DNA of 64,000 nucleotides from JBNJGB01 sp051747385 (GCA_051747385.1 JBNJGB010000030.1:1-64000); one strand, 5' to 3'. Positions 7,804 to 17,014 are shown, numbered from the stretch's first letter. The notes: a model not told the origin generated them from the letters alone. Made by a program: numbers and translations.

Positions 7804-8822
7804 TGCGGCGGCTGATGCCGGCAGCCGCGGTCGCCCTCGCCCTGCTGGCCGGTCCCGGGTCGGCCCTCGCCCAGGAGCCGCCGGCCGCTCCGCCTCCCTC
7901 GGAGGAGGCCCCCGCGGACGAGGCCTCGACGGACCCGGACTGGGAGGCCGCCGAGCCCGAGTCGCAGCCCGAAGACGAGTCGGAAGAGCCCGGCTGGGCC
8001 CGTCCCCGGGTCGACCGGGTCGGAGAGCTCCTGGCCCACGGCGAGCCGGGCGCGGCCGTCGTGCAGTGCGATGAGCTCCGGGCGGAGGCGGAACGCTCCG
8101 ATCGCACCCCGCCGCTGCCGGCGCGGGAGGCCTGCGCCCGTGCCCACCTGGCTCTGGCCGACCTGCTCGACGACCTCGGGGACGTGGACGAGGCCCGGGC
8201 GAACCTGCACCGGGCCGCGAGCTGGGATCCGCGCCTGCTCGACGACCCGGACTTCGTGGACCGGATGAAGCACACGAGACCCCGTCGCGAGGTGGCCCCG
8301 GCCCCGCCGCCGCCGCGACCACGCCCGACGCGCCGGCGCCCTCCGCCGGTCTCCGAGCCCGCACCGGACAGCGAGCCCGACCGGGCGCGGTCGCCGGGGC
8401 CCCGGGCTGGCCGAACCGTCGGGGTCGGCCTCTCGGGCGGCTTCGACGGCCTCCTCGGCCTCGCCGTCGGGTGGATGTACGAAGAGCTCCTGTCCGTGGA
8501 GGTGGGCGTCGGCGTCCTCCACCCCGTCCTCGACAGCCGGATCCGGCTCTACGGGATGCGGCACCGCCTCACGCCGGTGGTGGGGCTGGGCATGACGACC
8601 CCCCTGGCCGCCTCCGGGCGCTTCGGCGTGGACGCCGGCCCCTACGAGGAGCTCTACGACCTGGGCGAGACGGTGCACGTCGACGTGGGCCTGTCCTGGG
8701 CGCCGGTGGGCGGACTGGACCTGTTCGCCGGCCTGGTCTTCGTCACGACCGTGGACCAGGAGCACCCGGACCGGCTCTTCTTCTTCCCGCAGGTGGCCGC
8801 CCAGGCGCTCTGGTACTTCTAG
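7803..8822 (+). CDS. secreted protein with C-terminal beta-rich, outer-membrane-like domain
   Basis: 339 residues, not recognised. The ATG overlaps the tdk stop. Signal peptide MRRLMPAAAVALALLAGPGSALA, then an acidic/proline-rich stretch (24-60), a helical repeat-like segment around 62-150 (CDELRAEAE, ARAHLALADLLDDLGDVDEARANLHRAA, tetratricopeptide-like), a Pro/Arg-rich linker (160-200), and a C-terminal part with alternating hydrophobic strands and aromatic girdle residues ending in WYF, as expected for an outer-membrane beta-barrel. The terminal Phe fits an outer-membrane insertion signal. It is probably a cell-envelope protein; function unknown. Confidence 0.75.
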   Translation: MRRLMPAAAVALALLAGPGSALAQEPPAAPPPSEEAPADEASTDPDWEAAEPESQPEDESEEPGWARPRVDRVGELLAHGEPGAAVVQCDELRAEAERSDRTPPLPAREACARAHLALADLLDDLGDVDEARANLHRAASWDPRLLDDPDFVDRMKHTRPRREVAPAPPPPRPRPTRRRPPPVSEPAPDSEPDRARSPGPRAGRTVGVGLSGGFDGLLGLAVGWMYEELLSVEVGVGVLHPVLDSRIRLYGMRHRLTPVVGLGMTTPLAASGRFGVDAGPYEELYDLGETVHVDVGLSWAPVGGLDLFAGLVFVTTVDQEHPDRLFFFPQVAAQALWYF

Positions 8823-8841
8823 CTGGCGTCGACCTCGCCCC

Positions 8842-10443
8842 TCAGGCCCCCGTGTCCACCACGGCCCAGCCGTCGACGGGCCGGGTGATGCCCTTGAGCC
8901 GCATGCCGGGGCGCTTCTCCACCCGCACGCCCTCCCCGGCGACGCGGGTGCCGGCGGCGGCCTCCCACGTGGTGTCGCTGACGATGATCTCCTCCGGCCC
9001 GGCGGCCGCGCACAGCCGGCTGGCCCGATTCACCACCGGCCCCACCACGGTGTAGGACATGGTCTTCGTGGAGCCCATGTAGCCCGCGATCACCTCGCCG
9101 GTGTCCACGCCGATCCCCGTGTGCACCGGGGGCAGGCCGTCCATGGCCCGCAGGTCGTTGAACCGCCGCAGGCCGCGCTGGATCTGCATGGCCGCCCGCA
9201 GCGCGCTGGCCCCCGCGCCGTCCACCTCCACCGGGGCGCCCCAGACCGCCATCACGCCGTCGCCCATGAACTTGTCCAGGGTGCCCTCGCACTCGAAGAC
9301 CACGTCCACGATCAGCTCGAAGTACTCGTTCAGCATCCGGACCAGCTCTTCCGGGTCCGTCCTCTCGGCCAGGGTCGTGAACCCGCGGATGTCCGTGAAG
9401 AGCACGCTGGCCGGCCGCTGCTCGCCGCCCTTCCGGATCTCGATCTCCCCCGACACCACCCGCTCCACCAGGTGGGGCGAGAGCATCTTCTCCAGCTTCT
9501 GGCGCGTCCGCGCGGCGTCCTCGATGCGGGCCACCAGACGCGAGTTCTCCACGGCCACGGACGCTTGCTGAGCGATGCCCTGGAGCATGGAGAGGTCCTT
9601 CTCCGTGAAGGCGTTGGTGCTGATCTGCGAGTCCAGGTGGAGGACGCCCATCACCTCCTTGTTCCGGGCCAGCAGCGGCACGCACATGGACGACCGGATG
9701 CCGTGGAGGATGACGCTTTGCGCGTGGGCGAAGCGCGCGTCGTGCAGGGCGTCGCTCGTCAGCACCGCCTGCCGCTCGTCCAGGACGTGGTGGATGATGG
9801 TCCGCGACAGGGTGATGGACTCCGCCTCGTCGCGGCCCCGGACCTTCACGGCCCGGGGGACGAGGCGCCGGGTCCCCGGAACCGTGAGGAGGATGACGCC
9901 CCGGTCGGCCCGGAAGAGCCCGAACAGCTCGTCGAGGAGCCGGGGCAGGAGGTCCTCCTGCCGCACCTCGCCGGCCACCTCGTGCTGCACCCGCGCGGCG
10001 ATCCGCAGCTTCTCGTAGTCCCGGCGCAGGGTGTCCACGTCGCCGACCATGTCCACCGGCAGGAACTCGTCGGCGGTGATCTGGTCGACGGCGTTGCAGA
10101 TGGACGAGTCCAGGCCGTCCCCGATGGTGATCTCGTGCTGCCCGGTGCCGGCCCCCAGCTCGTCCTGGAACACGGCGTGGGTGCCGCCCATCTTCAAGCG
10201 ATCCCGGTGGCGCAGGGGCACCGTGCCGTGGACGCGCTCGTCGTTGATCCAGGTCCCGTTGAGGCTGCCCAGGTCCTCCAGGATCCAGCCGTCGTCCTCG
10301 CGCCGGATGGTCGCGTGCTTCTTGGACACGAGGCGGTCGAGGATCTGGATCGATCGCTGCGGGTGGCGGCCGAGGGTGTTCATCGCCGCAAGCTCGTACT
10401 CTCGCTCCCGTCCGTCCGGGAGCCTGACGATCAGCTTGGCCAT
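8842..10443 (-). CDS. FHA-GAF-class III adenylate/guanylate cyclase
   Basis: Signalling enzyme making a cyclic nucleotide. 533 residues. FHA domain 1-95 with its phosphothreonine-reading residues (GR at 25-26, Ser40, His43, Asn62); GAF domain about 150-300; linker helix; cyclase domain 340-530 with metal-binding aspartates D351 (FTDIRGFT) and D395 (KFMGDG) and the transition-state Asn/Arg in VVNRASR. The usual DYT specificity aspartate is Ser (SYTVVG), so ATP versus GTP cannot be told. No membrane segment, so cytosolic. Such FHA-cyclases are frequent in Myxococcota. Its stop faces the end of the preceding plus-strand gene. Confidence 0.93.
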   Translation of the reverse strand: MAKLIVRLPDGREREYELAAMNTLGRHPQRSIQILDRLVSKKHATIRREDDGWILEDLGSLNGTWINDERVHGTVPLRHRDRLKMGGTHAVFQDELGAGTGQHEITIGDGLDSSICNAVDQITADEFLPVDMVGDVDTLRRDYEKLRIAARVQHEVAGEVRQEDLLPRLLDELFGLFRADRGVILLTVPGTRRLVPRAVKVRGRDEAESITLSRTIIHHVLDERQAVLTSDALHDARFAHAQSVILHGIRSSMCVPLLARNKEVMGVLHLDSQISTNAFTEKDLSMLQGIAQQASVAVENSRLVARIEDAARTRQKLEKMLSPHLVERVVSGEIEIRKGGEQRPASVLFTDIRGFTTLAERTDPEELVRMLNEYFELIVDVVFECEGTLDKFMGDGVMAVWGAPVEVDGAGASALRAAMQIQRGLRRFNDLRAMDGLPPVHTGIGVDTGEVIAGYMGSTKTMSYTVVGPVVNRASRLCAAAGPEEIIVSDTTWEAAAGTRVAGEGVRVEKRPGMRLKGITRPVDGWAVVDTGA

Positions 10444-10479
10444 GTGCGATCCGGTCCGTGCGTGTGCGGTGACCGCATC

Positions 10480-11379
10480 CTATCCGCTGGCCCTCCGGCC
10501 GACCACCACCCGAGGAAACCCCGCGTAGTCCTCGCGCACTCGGATCCCCACGAAGCCGGCGCCCTCCATGATCCCGCGCACCTGCTCGGCCTGCTCGCCG
10601 CCGCCCACCTCGAGGACCAGCGCCCCGCCGGCTGCCATCACCCCGGGCTCCGCCGCGGCCGCCACGAGCGGGCGGATCACGTCGAGCCCCTCCGGCCCCG
10701 CGGCCAGCGCGCCCTCCGGCTCCCAGTCGCGGACCTCGCGCATGGTGCCCGGCAGCTCGTCGTCCCTCAGGTACGGCGGGTTCGACAGCACCAGGTGGAG
10801 CGGCTCCCGGCCGCCGGCCTCCCAGAGCGGCATCAGCCCGTCGGCCCGCAGCACCCTCACCCGATCGGCCACGCCGGCCGCCTCGGCGTTGTCCGCGGCG
10901 ACCCGCAGGGGCACGTCGGCCACGTCCCCGGCCAGGAAGCGGGCCTCCGTGAGCTCCGTGGCCAGGGCGACGGGGATGCAGCCGGTCCCGGTCCCGACGT
11001 CCGCGACCCTCAACGCCGTCTCCCCGGCCTCCTGCAGGCGCCGGGCCTCGGCGAGGGCCTCGTCCACGAGGATCTCCGTCTCCGGGCGCGGCACCAGGCA
11101 GCCCGGCTCCACCCGGAAGGGGATGGACCAGAACTCCTGGCGCCCGAGGATGTACTGGACCGGCTCGCCCCGGCCCCGCCGCTTGACGGCCTCGCGGTAC
11201 CGCGCCCGCTCCTCCGCCGTCAGCGGGCGGTCGTGGTGGGCGTACAGCAGGATGCGCTCCATGCCGAGCACGTCGGCGAGGAGCACCTCCGCGTCCAGGC
11301 GCGCGCTCCGCGCCCCGATGTGCTCGAAGTAGCCGGTCGTCCAGTTCAGGACGCCGAGGACGGTCCACTGCTCGCTCAC
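10480..11379 (-). CDS. prmC: peptide chain release factor N5-glutamine methyltransferase
   Basis: Methylates the GGQ glutamine of release factors RF1/RF2 using S-adenosylmethionine. 299 residues: N-terminal helical substrate domain (1-90), then a Rossmann methyltransferase with VADVGTGTGCIPVALA (SAM-binding) and the catalytic NPPY motif (SNPPYLRDDEL). The C-terminal strand motif ALVLEVGGGEQA is present. The start overlaps the thiE stop by 4 bp (ATGA), so it is the last gene of a rimI-thiE-prmC operon. Confidence 0.95.
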   Translation of the reverse strand: MSEQWTVLGVLNWTTGYFEHIGARSARLDAEVLLADVLGMERILLYAHHDRPLTAEERARYREAVKRRGRGEPVQYILGRQEFWSIPFRVEPGCLVPRPETEILVDEALAEARRLQEAGETALRVADVGTGTGCIPVALATELTEARFLAGDVADVPLRVAADNAEAAGVADRVRVLRADGLMPLWEAGGREPLHLVLSNPPYLRDDELPGTMREVRDWEPEGALAAGPEGLDVIRPLVAAAAEPGVMAAGGALVLEVGGGEQAEQVRGIMEGAGFVGIRVREDYAGFPRVVVGRRASG

Positions 11380-12077
11380 GGCCGGGCATCCTGCAGCGCC
11401 CGGGCGCGCTTTTCCAGCGTGGAGAGGTCCGCCTCGTCGAAGCGCTCCAGGCCGGCGTACAGGGCGCCGATCACCGCCACCGCCCGCGCCCCGGCCTTCC
11501 AGGCCTCCGGCGCACGCGCCACGTCGATGCCGCCGATGGCCACCACGGGCCTCCCGGCGACGCGGACCGCCTCCCGGAGCCCCTCCAGGCCCACCACCGG
11601 ATCCGGGGTCTCCTTGCTGGCCGTCGCGAAGACCGGGCCGAAGCCCAGGTAGTCCACAGGCTCCGCCGCGGCCGCCCGGACCTGGTCGAGGTCGTGGGTG
11701 GACAACCCCACGAGCACCTCGTCACCCACGATGCGCCGGGCCGCGGCCGGCGGGAGATCGGTCTGCCCCAGGTGCAGCACGACCCGTAGCCCGGCGGGCG
11801 CCTCTTCTGCCAGGATCGCGGCCAGATCCGCCCGGTCGTTCACGCAGAGAGCGACGGACGATCCCTCCAGCGCCATCGCCACCTCGCGCTGGAGCGCCAC
11901 GCGGTCCCGGTCGTCCAGGCGCTTCACGCGAAGCTGGACGATGGTGCAGCCCGCGCGGACCAGGGCGGTCGCGACGGCGGGGAAGCGCTCCGGCCGGACC
12001 CAGGCGTCGTCGACCAGGGGATACAGGCCCGCCATGGCCTCGACACCCGGCGGAGAGAAGCGCCCGTCGGCGCTCAA
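11376..12077 (-). CDS. thiE: thiamine-phosphate synthase
   Basis: Joins the thiazole and pyrimidine phosphates of thiamine. TIM-barrel motifs in order: IVQLRVK, LCVNDRADLA, VLHLGQTDLP, LVGLSTHDLDQV, VDYLGFGPVFAT, and the phosphate loop VVAIGGI. 233 residues if started at the TTG overlapping the rimI stop; an internal ATG 14 codons later (at 12035, MAGLYPLV) gives a more typical N-terminus, and neither has an ideal ribosome-binding site. ThiE and the related TenI are hard to separate by eye, but substrate motifs favour ThiE. No other thiamine gene is in the window. Confidence 0.85.
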   Translation of the reverse strand: MSADGRFSPPGVEAMAGLYPLVDDAWVRPERFPAVATALVRAGCTIVQLRVKRLDDRDRVALQREVAMALEGSSVALCVNDRADLAAILAEEAPAGLRVVLHLGQTDLPPAAARRIVGDEVLVGLSTHDLDQVRAAAAEPVDYLGFGPVFATASKETPDPVVGLEGLREAVRVAGRPVVAIGGIDVARAPEAWKAGARAVAVIGALYAGLERFDEADLSTLEKRARALQDARP

Positions 12078-12571
12078 ACCTCCGCGGTCCCCGGGATCGG
12101 GGTGACCTGGCTCTGGGAGCCGAGGTCGTACAGCATCACGATCGCGTCCTCGCCGTCGTTGGCGTAGTACTGCGGCCGGACGCCGACCTGCTTGAAGCCG
12201 CAGCCCTCGTACAGGTGGACCGCCGCCTCGTTGGAGCGCCGGACCTCGAGGGTCACGAAGCGCGCGTGGTGCTCCCGGGCGAACTGCAGCATGTAGTCCA
12301 CGAGGGCGCGCCCGTGCTGGTGGTGCCGCTCCGACGGCTCCACGGCGATGTTCAGCAGGTGCACCTCGTCGGCCACGCTCCAGAACACGAGGTAGCCGAT
12401 GATGTGCCCGTCCTCCCGCCTCCGGAGGACGCGGCAGTGGGACCAGCAGTGCCGAAGCTCGGCCTTGAAGACCTCCTCCGGCCAGGGGTCCGCAAAGGAC
12501 ATGCGCTCGACGGCGAGGACCTCCGGGAGGTCGTCCATCGTCATGTAGTCGATGGTGTCTTCCTCAGCCAT
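12074..12571 (-). CDS. rimI: GNAT acetyltransferase, RimI-like
   Basis: Probable N-alpha-acetyltransferase of ribosomal protein S18 or a related small-protein acetylase. 165 residues from the ATG at 12571 (MAEEDTIDYM), the usual RimI length; the frame stays open to 12661 with other ATGs, so up to 30 more residues are possible. Acetyl-CoA-binding region HLLNIAVEPSERHHQHGRAL and the GNAT C-terminal pattern TLEVRRSNEAAVHLYEGCGF are clear. Its last bases overlap the TTG start proposed for thiE. Confidence 0.85.
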   Translation of the reverse strand: MAEEDTIDYMTMDDLPEVLAVERMSFADPWPEEVFKAELRHCWSHCRVLRRREDGHIIGYLVFWSVADEVHLLNIAVEPSERHHQHGRALVDYMLQFAREHHARFVTLEVRRSNEAAVHLYEGCGFKQVGVRPQYYANDGEDAIVMLYDLGSQSQVTPIPGTAEV

Positions 12572-12664
12572 CGATAGCCTGTGGCTCTCCAGCGAATGGG
12601 TGTTCATCGGAACCATCGTCGGGGCCTGCGCACGGACCGCGCCGCGCGGGCCCTCGATCATTGG

Positions 12665-12692
12665 ATACGATTCGATCCGACGGAAGCTTCAA
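12665..12692 (-). promoter_or_regulatory. possible promoter of the rimI-thiE-prmC operon
   Basis: In the locally AT-richer gap between engB and rimI, the minus strand has TTGAAG and, 16 bp on, TCGTAT. The match is modest and this is a suggestion only. Confidence 0.3.
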
Positions 12693-12772
12693 CGATTTCT
12701 CGTCGCGTGTCGAAGAATGCCACCGTGCCGGCGTGCGATCCAGGCGTCCTCCGCCGGTGTCCACACGTCGGG

Positions 12773-13423
12773 TCATCCGTCCCCCCCGCTCGCCTCGCGC
12801 GCGGCCGCGAGGATGGTTCCCCAGAGCACGTCCCGCCCCTCCCCGGTCAGGGCCGAGAAGGACACGACGTCGCGGGCTGGGACTCCCAAGGAACGCGCCA
12901 TGCTGCGGACTCGCCCGGTCCGGCGAGACGCGCGGACCTTATCGGCCTTGGTGGCCACTATCAAGCACATTCGCCCCTGCTGGGCGAACCAATCCAGGAG
13001 CTGGCGCTCCTCGTCGCCCGGGTCCCTCCGGAGGTCCACGAGAAGCAGCGCGAGGCAGAGCTGGGGGCGATCTTCCAGGTACTCCCGGATGGTCCGCCCC
13101 CACTCCTCCTGCATCCCGCGCGTCACCCGCGCCCAGCCGTAGCCGGGCAGGTCCACCAGGGTCACCCGCCCCTGGGCGTCGAAGAAGTTGATGAGGCGCG
13201 TGCGCCCCGGGGTCGAGGACACCCGCGCGAGCTGCTTCCGGTTCGCCAGCTTGTTCAGGAGCGTCGACTTCCCCACGTTGGAGCGCCCGCAGAAGCACAC
13301 CTCCGGCTGGGGCAGGTGCGGCGCCTGGGACAGCCGGCGCGCCGACTTCAGGAACTCGACCCGCCCGGGGAAGCCGCGCGGGAGGGGATCGGGCTCGAGG
13401 CCCAGCGGCCGGGGCCGCGCCAT
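12773..13423 (-). CDS. engB: ribosome-biogenesis GTPase EngB/YsxC
   Basis: Essential GTPase assisting large ribosomal subunit assembly. 216 residues. G1 GRSNVGKS (46-53), G2/G3 region with STPGRTRLINFF and DLPGYGWA, G4 TKADK and G5 FSALTGEG. ATG start overlaps the stop of RNase J by one base (ATGA arrangement), with GGGAGGGCGAGCTG as ribosome-binding site. The adjacent RNA-processing gene gives a sensible ribosome/RNA context. Confidence 0.95.
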   Translation of the reverse strand: MARPRPLGLEPDPLPRGFPGRVEFLKSARRLSQAPHLPQPEVCFCGRSNVGKSTLLNKLANRKQLARVSSTPGRTRLINFFDAQGRVTLVDLPGYGWARVTRGMQEEWGRTIREYLEDRPQLCLALLLVDLRRDPGDEERQLLDWFAQQGRMCLIVATKADKVRASRRTGRVRSMARSLGVPARDVVSFSALTGEGRDVLWGTILAAAREASGGDG

Positions 13424-15099
13424 CAGCTCGCCCTCCCCTCGTGGAGCACCACGACCACGTCCGGCTTGGTGCCGGTGCGCTTGCGGCAGAGCGACCGGAT
13501 GCCCCCTCGGATGGCCTCCTCCATCTCGGGCAGCGGCGTCCGGCCCGGGCACATGGCCACCGACCGCTCCACGGCGCCGTGCATGGCGCTCAGCAGGCGC
13601 TGGTCCTCCAGCCACAGGGCCCTCGTGTGGAGCTCCACCGAGGCCGCCCGCCGACGGCCGTCGACCGTCTCGATCTCCGCGTCCACCACCACCAGGCCGT
13701 TCCACGCCACCCGGAGCCGCTCGGACAGGCGCATCTCGTCCCGATCACCCGTGGCCGGCCCGTAGTTGTACAGCGTCTCGAGGTCCTCGAAGCCGCTCCG
13801 CTCGCCGTCGGCCATCTCCCCGTGGTGGGCCCCGGCGGCGAAGGAGAACCTCTCGCCGTTCTCGATGACCGTGGCTCCCGGCACCCCGGCGTCGCGTGCC
13901 ACCGCCGCGTGGCGCGTCAGGAACGTGTACTCGCCGTGCACAGGGATGAAGTGCCCCGGCTTCACCAGGCCGATGAGCTCCCGGAGCTCGTCCTCGCGGG
14001 CGTGGCCGGAGGCGTGGATGCCCGACCGCCGGCCGTAGACCAGGTTCGCCCCACGCCGGCCCAGCTCGTTGAACATGCTGTACAGGCGCGCCTCGTTGCC
14101 CGGGATGACCCGCGCCGAGTGGAGGAGCAGGTCCCCGCGGCCGATGCGGACGTCCCGGTGGGCTCCGCGGGCCGCCCGCCCCAACGCCGCGTTCAGCTCT
14201 CCCTGGCTCCCCGTGGTCAGCAGCAGGGTCCGGGCCGGCGCGATCTCGTCCAGCTTGTCCGCGCGCACCACGCGGTCCCGCGCCACGGGCGCCCGGCCGT
14301 CCACCGTCGCCGCCTCCACGTACTTGAACAGGGATCGCCCGGCGAACACGAGGCGCCGGCCCGTCTCCTCGGCGATCTGCGCCAGGCTGCGCACCCGGTG
14401 GAGGTTGCTGGCGAACAGGGTCACCACCACGCGGTCGTGCCAGCCCTCGATGTGCTCTCGCAGGCCGATCGCCACCTCGGTCTCGCTCCGCGTCCGCCCC
14501 GGCGTGAGCACGTTCGTGGAGTCCGAGAGCATGAGCGTCACGCCCTCGCGCCCGATCCGCTCGAACGCCTCCCGGTCGAAGTGCTCGCCGTCCACGGGCT
14601 GCTCGTCGATCTTCCAGTCCCCCGTGTGGAGGATGGTCCCGTCCTCGCACCGGAGCACCAGGGAGGCGCAGTCCGGCAGCGAGTGGGTGACCCGCACGGC
14701 CTCGATCTCGAACGGCCCGGCCTGGAACGTCTCGCCCACCGAGTACAGCGTCACCACGTCCCCGGCCCACAGGCCGTGCTCGTCGAGGCGGTAGCGGATC
14801 AGCTCCCGGGTGAACGACGAGGCGTACACCGGGACGTCGCCCAGCACGGGCAGCACCCACGGCAGGGCCCCGATGTGGTCCTCGTGGCCGTGGGTGATGA
14901 CGACGGCCTCGATGCGATCCTTCCAGTCCGCCAGCATCCGCAGGTCCGGCAGGCGCCGCTCGACGCCCACCTCCCACGGATCCGGGAACTGGATCCCGCA
15001 GTCGACCATGATCCAGCGATCCCGGTGCCCGATCAGCATGCAGTTCATGCCGATCTCGCCGAGACCGCCGACGGGCATCACCTGTAGTGGAAGGTCCAC
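13423..15099 (-). CDS. rnj: ribonuclease J
   Basis: Metallo-beta-lactamase/beta-CASP ribonuclease with 5'-3' exonuclease and endonuclease activity in mRNA decay and rRNA maturation. 558 residues from the GTG at 15099, chosen because GGAGG stands 6 bp upstream and the protein then starts VDLPLQVMPVGGLGEIGMN as in the family. Zinc motif HGHEDH at 70-75; later HTGDWK, SDSTN, and the beta-CASP/C-terminal HASGHA and PVHGEY motifs. Length is normal. It overlaps engB by one base. Confidence 0.95.
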   Translation of the reverse strand: MDLPLQVMPVGGLGEIGMNCMLIGHRDRWIMVDCGIQFPDPWEVGVERRLPDLRMLADWKDRIEAVVITHGHEDHIGALPWVLPVLGDVPVYASSFTRELIRYRLDEHGLWAGDVVTLYSVGETFQAGPFEIEAVRVTHSLPDCASLVLRCEDGTILHTGDWKIDEQPVDGEHFDREAFERIGREGVTLMLSDSTNVLTPGRTRSETEVAIGLREHIEGWHDRVVVTLFASNLHRVRSLAQIAEETGRRLVFAGRSLFKYVEAATVDGRAPVARDRVVRADKLDEIAPARTLLLTTGSQGELNAALGRAARGAHRDVRIGRGDLLLHSARVIPGNEARLYSMFNELGRRGANLVYGRRSGIHASGHAREDELRELIGLVKPGHFIPVHGEYTFLTRHAAVARDAGVPGATVIENGERFSFAAGAHHGEMADGERSGFEDLETLYNYGPATGDRDEMRLSERLRVAWNGLVVVDAEIETVDGRRRAASVELHTRALWLEDQRLLSAMHGAVERSVAMCPGRTPLPEMEEAIRGGIRSLCRKRTGTKPDVVVVLHEGRAS

Positions 15100-15232
15100 T
15101 TCTCGCCTCCTCGCGTCCTGCACGCCTGATAGCACACCGGCACGCCCCCCGCCCACGGCGGCGAACCGTACGCGACATGTCCCTTGACAGCCCGGCCCCC
15201 CGTCCCTACAACTCCCCTTCGCGAGCCGCTGG

Positions 15233-15308
15233 TCCGGCATAGCTCAGTTGGTAGAGCAAGCGGCTGTTAACCGCTGGGTCGTTGGTTCGAGTCCAACTGC
15301 CGGAGCCA
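15233..15308 (+). tRNA. tRNA-Asn (anticodon GTT)
   Basis: Complete cloverleaf with encoded CCA. Acceptor arms TCCGGCA and TGCCGGA pair, the D-arm is AGCTCAGTTGGTAGAGC, the anticodon loop is CTGTTAA within GCGG-loop-CCGC, and the T-loop is TTCGAGT. Discriminator G at 15305. It borders the decayed island that follows. Confidence 0.97.
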
Positions 15309-15320
15309 TCTCAATGACTT

Positions 15321-15336
15321 GCGTGCTTCGGCACGC
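15321..15336 (+). other. UUCG-capped hairpin after tRNA-Asn
   Basis: GCGTGC-TTCG-GCACGC, a very stable 6-bp stem with a UUCG tetraloop 12 bp after the tRNA; probably a processing or folding element of the transcript. Confidence 0.6.
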
Positions 15337-15350
15337 GTCCGGTGAACAGG

Positions 15351-15382
15351 AAGCCCGTCCGGGAAATCGGGCGGGCTTTTTT
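15351..15382 (+). terminator. rho-independent terminator of tRNA-Asn
   Basis: Stem AAGCCCGTCC with GGGCGGGCTT (one mismatch), short loop, followed by a run of six T. The clearest intrinsic terminator in the window. Confidence 0.88.
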
Positions 15383-15587
15383 CGTATCCGGCCAGAAGCA
15401 TCAGCCTTCTGCCGACCCCGAGGTGAGCCGCGTTCCGTCCAGCCTCCCCAGCCTCAGAACCGTCGCCGGGGGCTCTTGGCCTGCGCGGGACGAGAAACGC
15501 GCTCTTGGAACGCCGAGAGCGCCAGAGACGCCCGAAGACGCGGTTATCAGCCCCGGACTCTGGGGTTAACGTCCCGGAGAGACGGCC

Positions 15588-16541
15588 ATGAAGAGACATG
15601 CGCTCAGACTGATCGGGGGCCCTGCCACGGAGCTTCGCGTTCCGGCGGACACGCTCATCGAGGCCGTCGGCGCCCTGCTCGAGGGCGCCCAGCGCGCCGC
15701 GCGCCTGTTCTTGGAAGGCGAAAGCGTCCGACCGGGCGCACGACTCGCCTGGCTCGACGCCGCGTGCTGCATCGACGTCACCGGCCTCGCGTCCGGCTCG
15801 GCCGTCATCGCCGTCGAGGCGCCTACCCTGGCCGAGGCGGTACCCGACCGCTTCGGTCCGGACCGCCAGGCGTCGCTGTTCGGTGAGCCGGGGACGCCGC
15901 TGGACAGCTCCCGGACCGCGGTGGACTTCTTCGGTGACGTCCTGGCGGCGGCGATGGCGGGTGACCGAGAGGGCCTGCGCGCCGATCGCTCGCTCCTCGA
16001 CTCGTGCATCCGCTTCGCGCGGGCGGCGGGCACCAGCTACGACGGGCTCCAGCTCGAAGGACTGGCTGGGCGGACCGAGCCGGTGGTGGTGCGGCGGGAC
16101 ATCGCGCGCGCCATCGAGCAGCTCCGCGACGAGACACCGGCGCCCCGCGCGGTGCGGTTATCCGGCGTCCTGGACACGATCTCCGCGTCCAAGACCGACG
16201 TGCTCCTCGTGCTCGAGGGTGGCGAGACCGTGGTGGGTCGTCTCCAGCAGCCGGACCCGGACGCGCTGCGAGCCCTGTTCGGGACGACGGTCGTCGTCTC
16301 CGGCGTGGCGCAGTACCGGCCGTCGGGCCGACTCAGCGTGGTGGACGTGGAGTACATCGCCCCCGCCCGTGCCGCGGACGCAATCTGGAGCCGCGTGCCC
16401 GAACCCATGCCCGTCCGCGGCGCCGCCGTCGCGCAGTTCGTCGCCCAGAACGCAACCAGCGGCGTGTCGGCCATCTTCGGCACGTGGCCCGGGGACGAAA
16501 CCGAAGAGGAGCTCCTCGCTGCGCTGAAGGAGCTCGGGTGA
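15588..16541 (+). CDS. hypothetical protein, first gene of a PIN-toxin cassette
   Basis: 317 residues, not recognised. No signal peptide or membrane segment. The N-terminal half (1-150) is mixed helix/strand; residues 180-270 look like a small beta-barrel (VRLSGVLDTISASKTDVLLVLEGGETVVGRL, then TTVVVSGVAQYRPSGRLSVVDVEYIAPA, OB-like alternation). The start has GGAGAG 7-8 bp upstream. The stop overlaps the GTG start of the PIN gene (GTGA), so the two were translated together; by position it could be the neutralising partner, but it is much longer than ordinary VapB antitoxins. Codon use is like its neighbours. Confidence 0.75.
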   Translation: MKRHALRLIGGPATELRVPADTLIEAVGALLEGAQRAARLFLEGESVRPGARLAWLDAACCIDVTGLASGSAVIAVEAPTLAEAVPDRFGPDRQASLFGEPGTPLDSSRTAVDFFGDVLAAAMAGDREGLRADRSLLDSCIRFARAAGTSYDGLQLEGLAGRTEPVVVRRDIARAIEQLRDETPAPRAVRLSGVLDTISASKTDVLLVLEGGETVVGRLQQPDPDALRALFGTTVVVSGVAQYRPSGRLSVVDVEYIAPARAADAIWSRVPEPMPVRGAAVAQFVAQNATSGVSAIFGTWPGDETEEELLAALKELG

Positions 16542-17003
16542 CGACGAGCCGATCGTACCTGCTGGATACCAACGTGCTCCTCGCGCTCGTGCGCGGCGGC
16601 GCGCTCGGCGCGGCGAGCGATCGACGAGCGGTTCGGCTTGCGGAGCACGGCGCAGCGCCCGCTCATCTGCGTGGTCACCCACGGCGAGATCAAGGTGCTG
16701 GCCCAACGCAACGGCTGGGGAGCCAAGAAGCTCGCCGCGCTGGACGAGGCGCTCGCGGCGTTCGTCACCGTGGACATCAACCATCCACGAGTCATCGACG
16801 CCTACGTCGAGCTCGACCTCGCCTCGCAGTCCCACCCGGACGGCGCCCGGAACATGGGCAAGAACGACCTCTGGATCGCGGCGGCGGCCAAGGCCGCGGG
16901 CGCCACGCTGCTGACGACCGACAAGGACTTCGAACACCTGCTCGGGGCCCAACTCGACGGCGTGTACATCGACCCGCCGAGCGTGGGCGCCTGCAACGAC
17001 TGA
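16538..17003 (+). pseudogene. PIN-domain (VapC-like) ribonuclease toxin, frameshifted
   Basis: PIN proteins are Mg-dependent RNases. The N-terminal frame (GTG at 16538, AAGGAG upstream) reads YLLDTNVLLALVRGGALG with the first catalytic Asp; the rest of the domain continues in the +1 frame (IDERFGLRSTAQRPLICVVT), with HGEIK, KNDLWIA and LTTDKDF supplying the other acids, to the stop at 17001-17003. Removing one base within 16609-16616 (run CGCGGCGAG) restores one 154-residue protein. Either a real inactivating insertion or a sequencing error; a start at 16638 would give a domain without its first Asp. All four acidic residues survive across the two frames. Confidence 0.8.
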
Positions 17004-17014
17004 AGGACGACCTG

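Noticed and set aside
12564..12776. 70-codon minus-strand ORF overlapping the engB stop
   Set aside because: ATGA overlap is attractive, but no motif, no conservation signal and it runs into the rimI start region.
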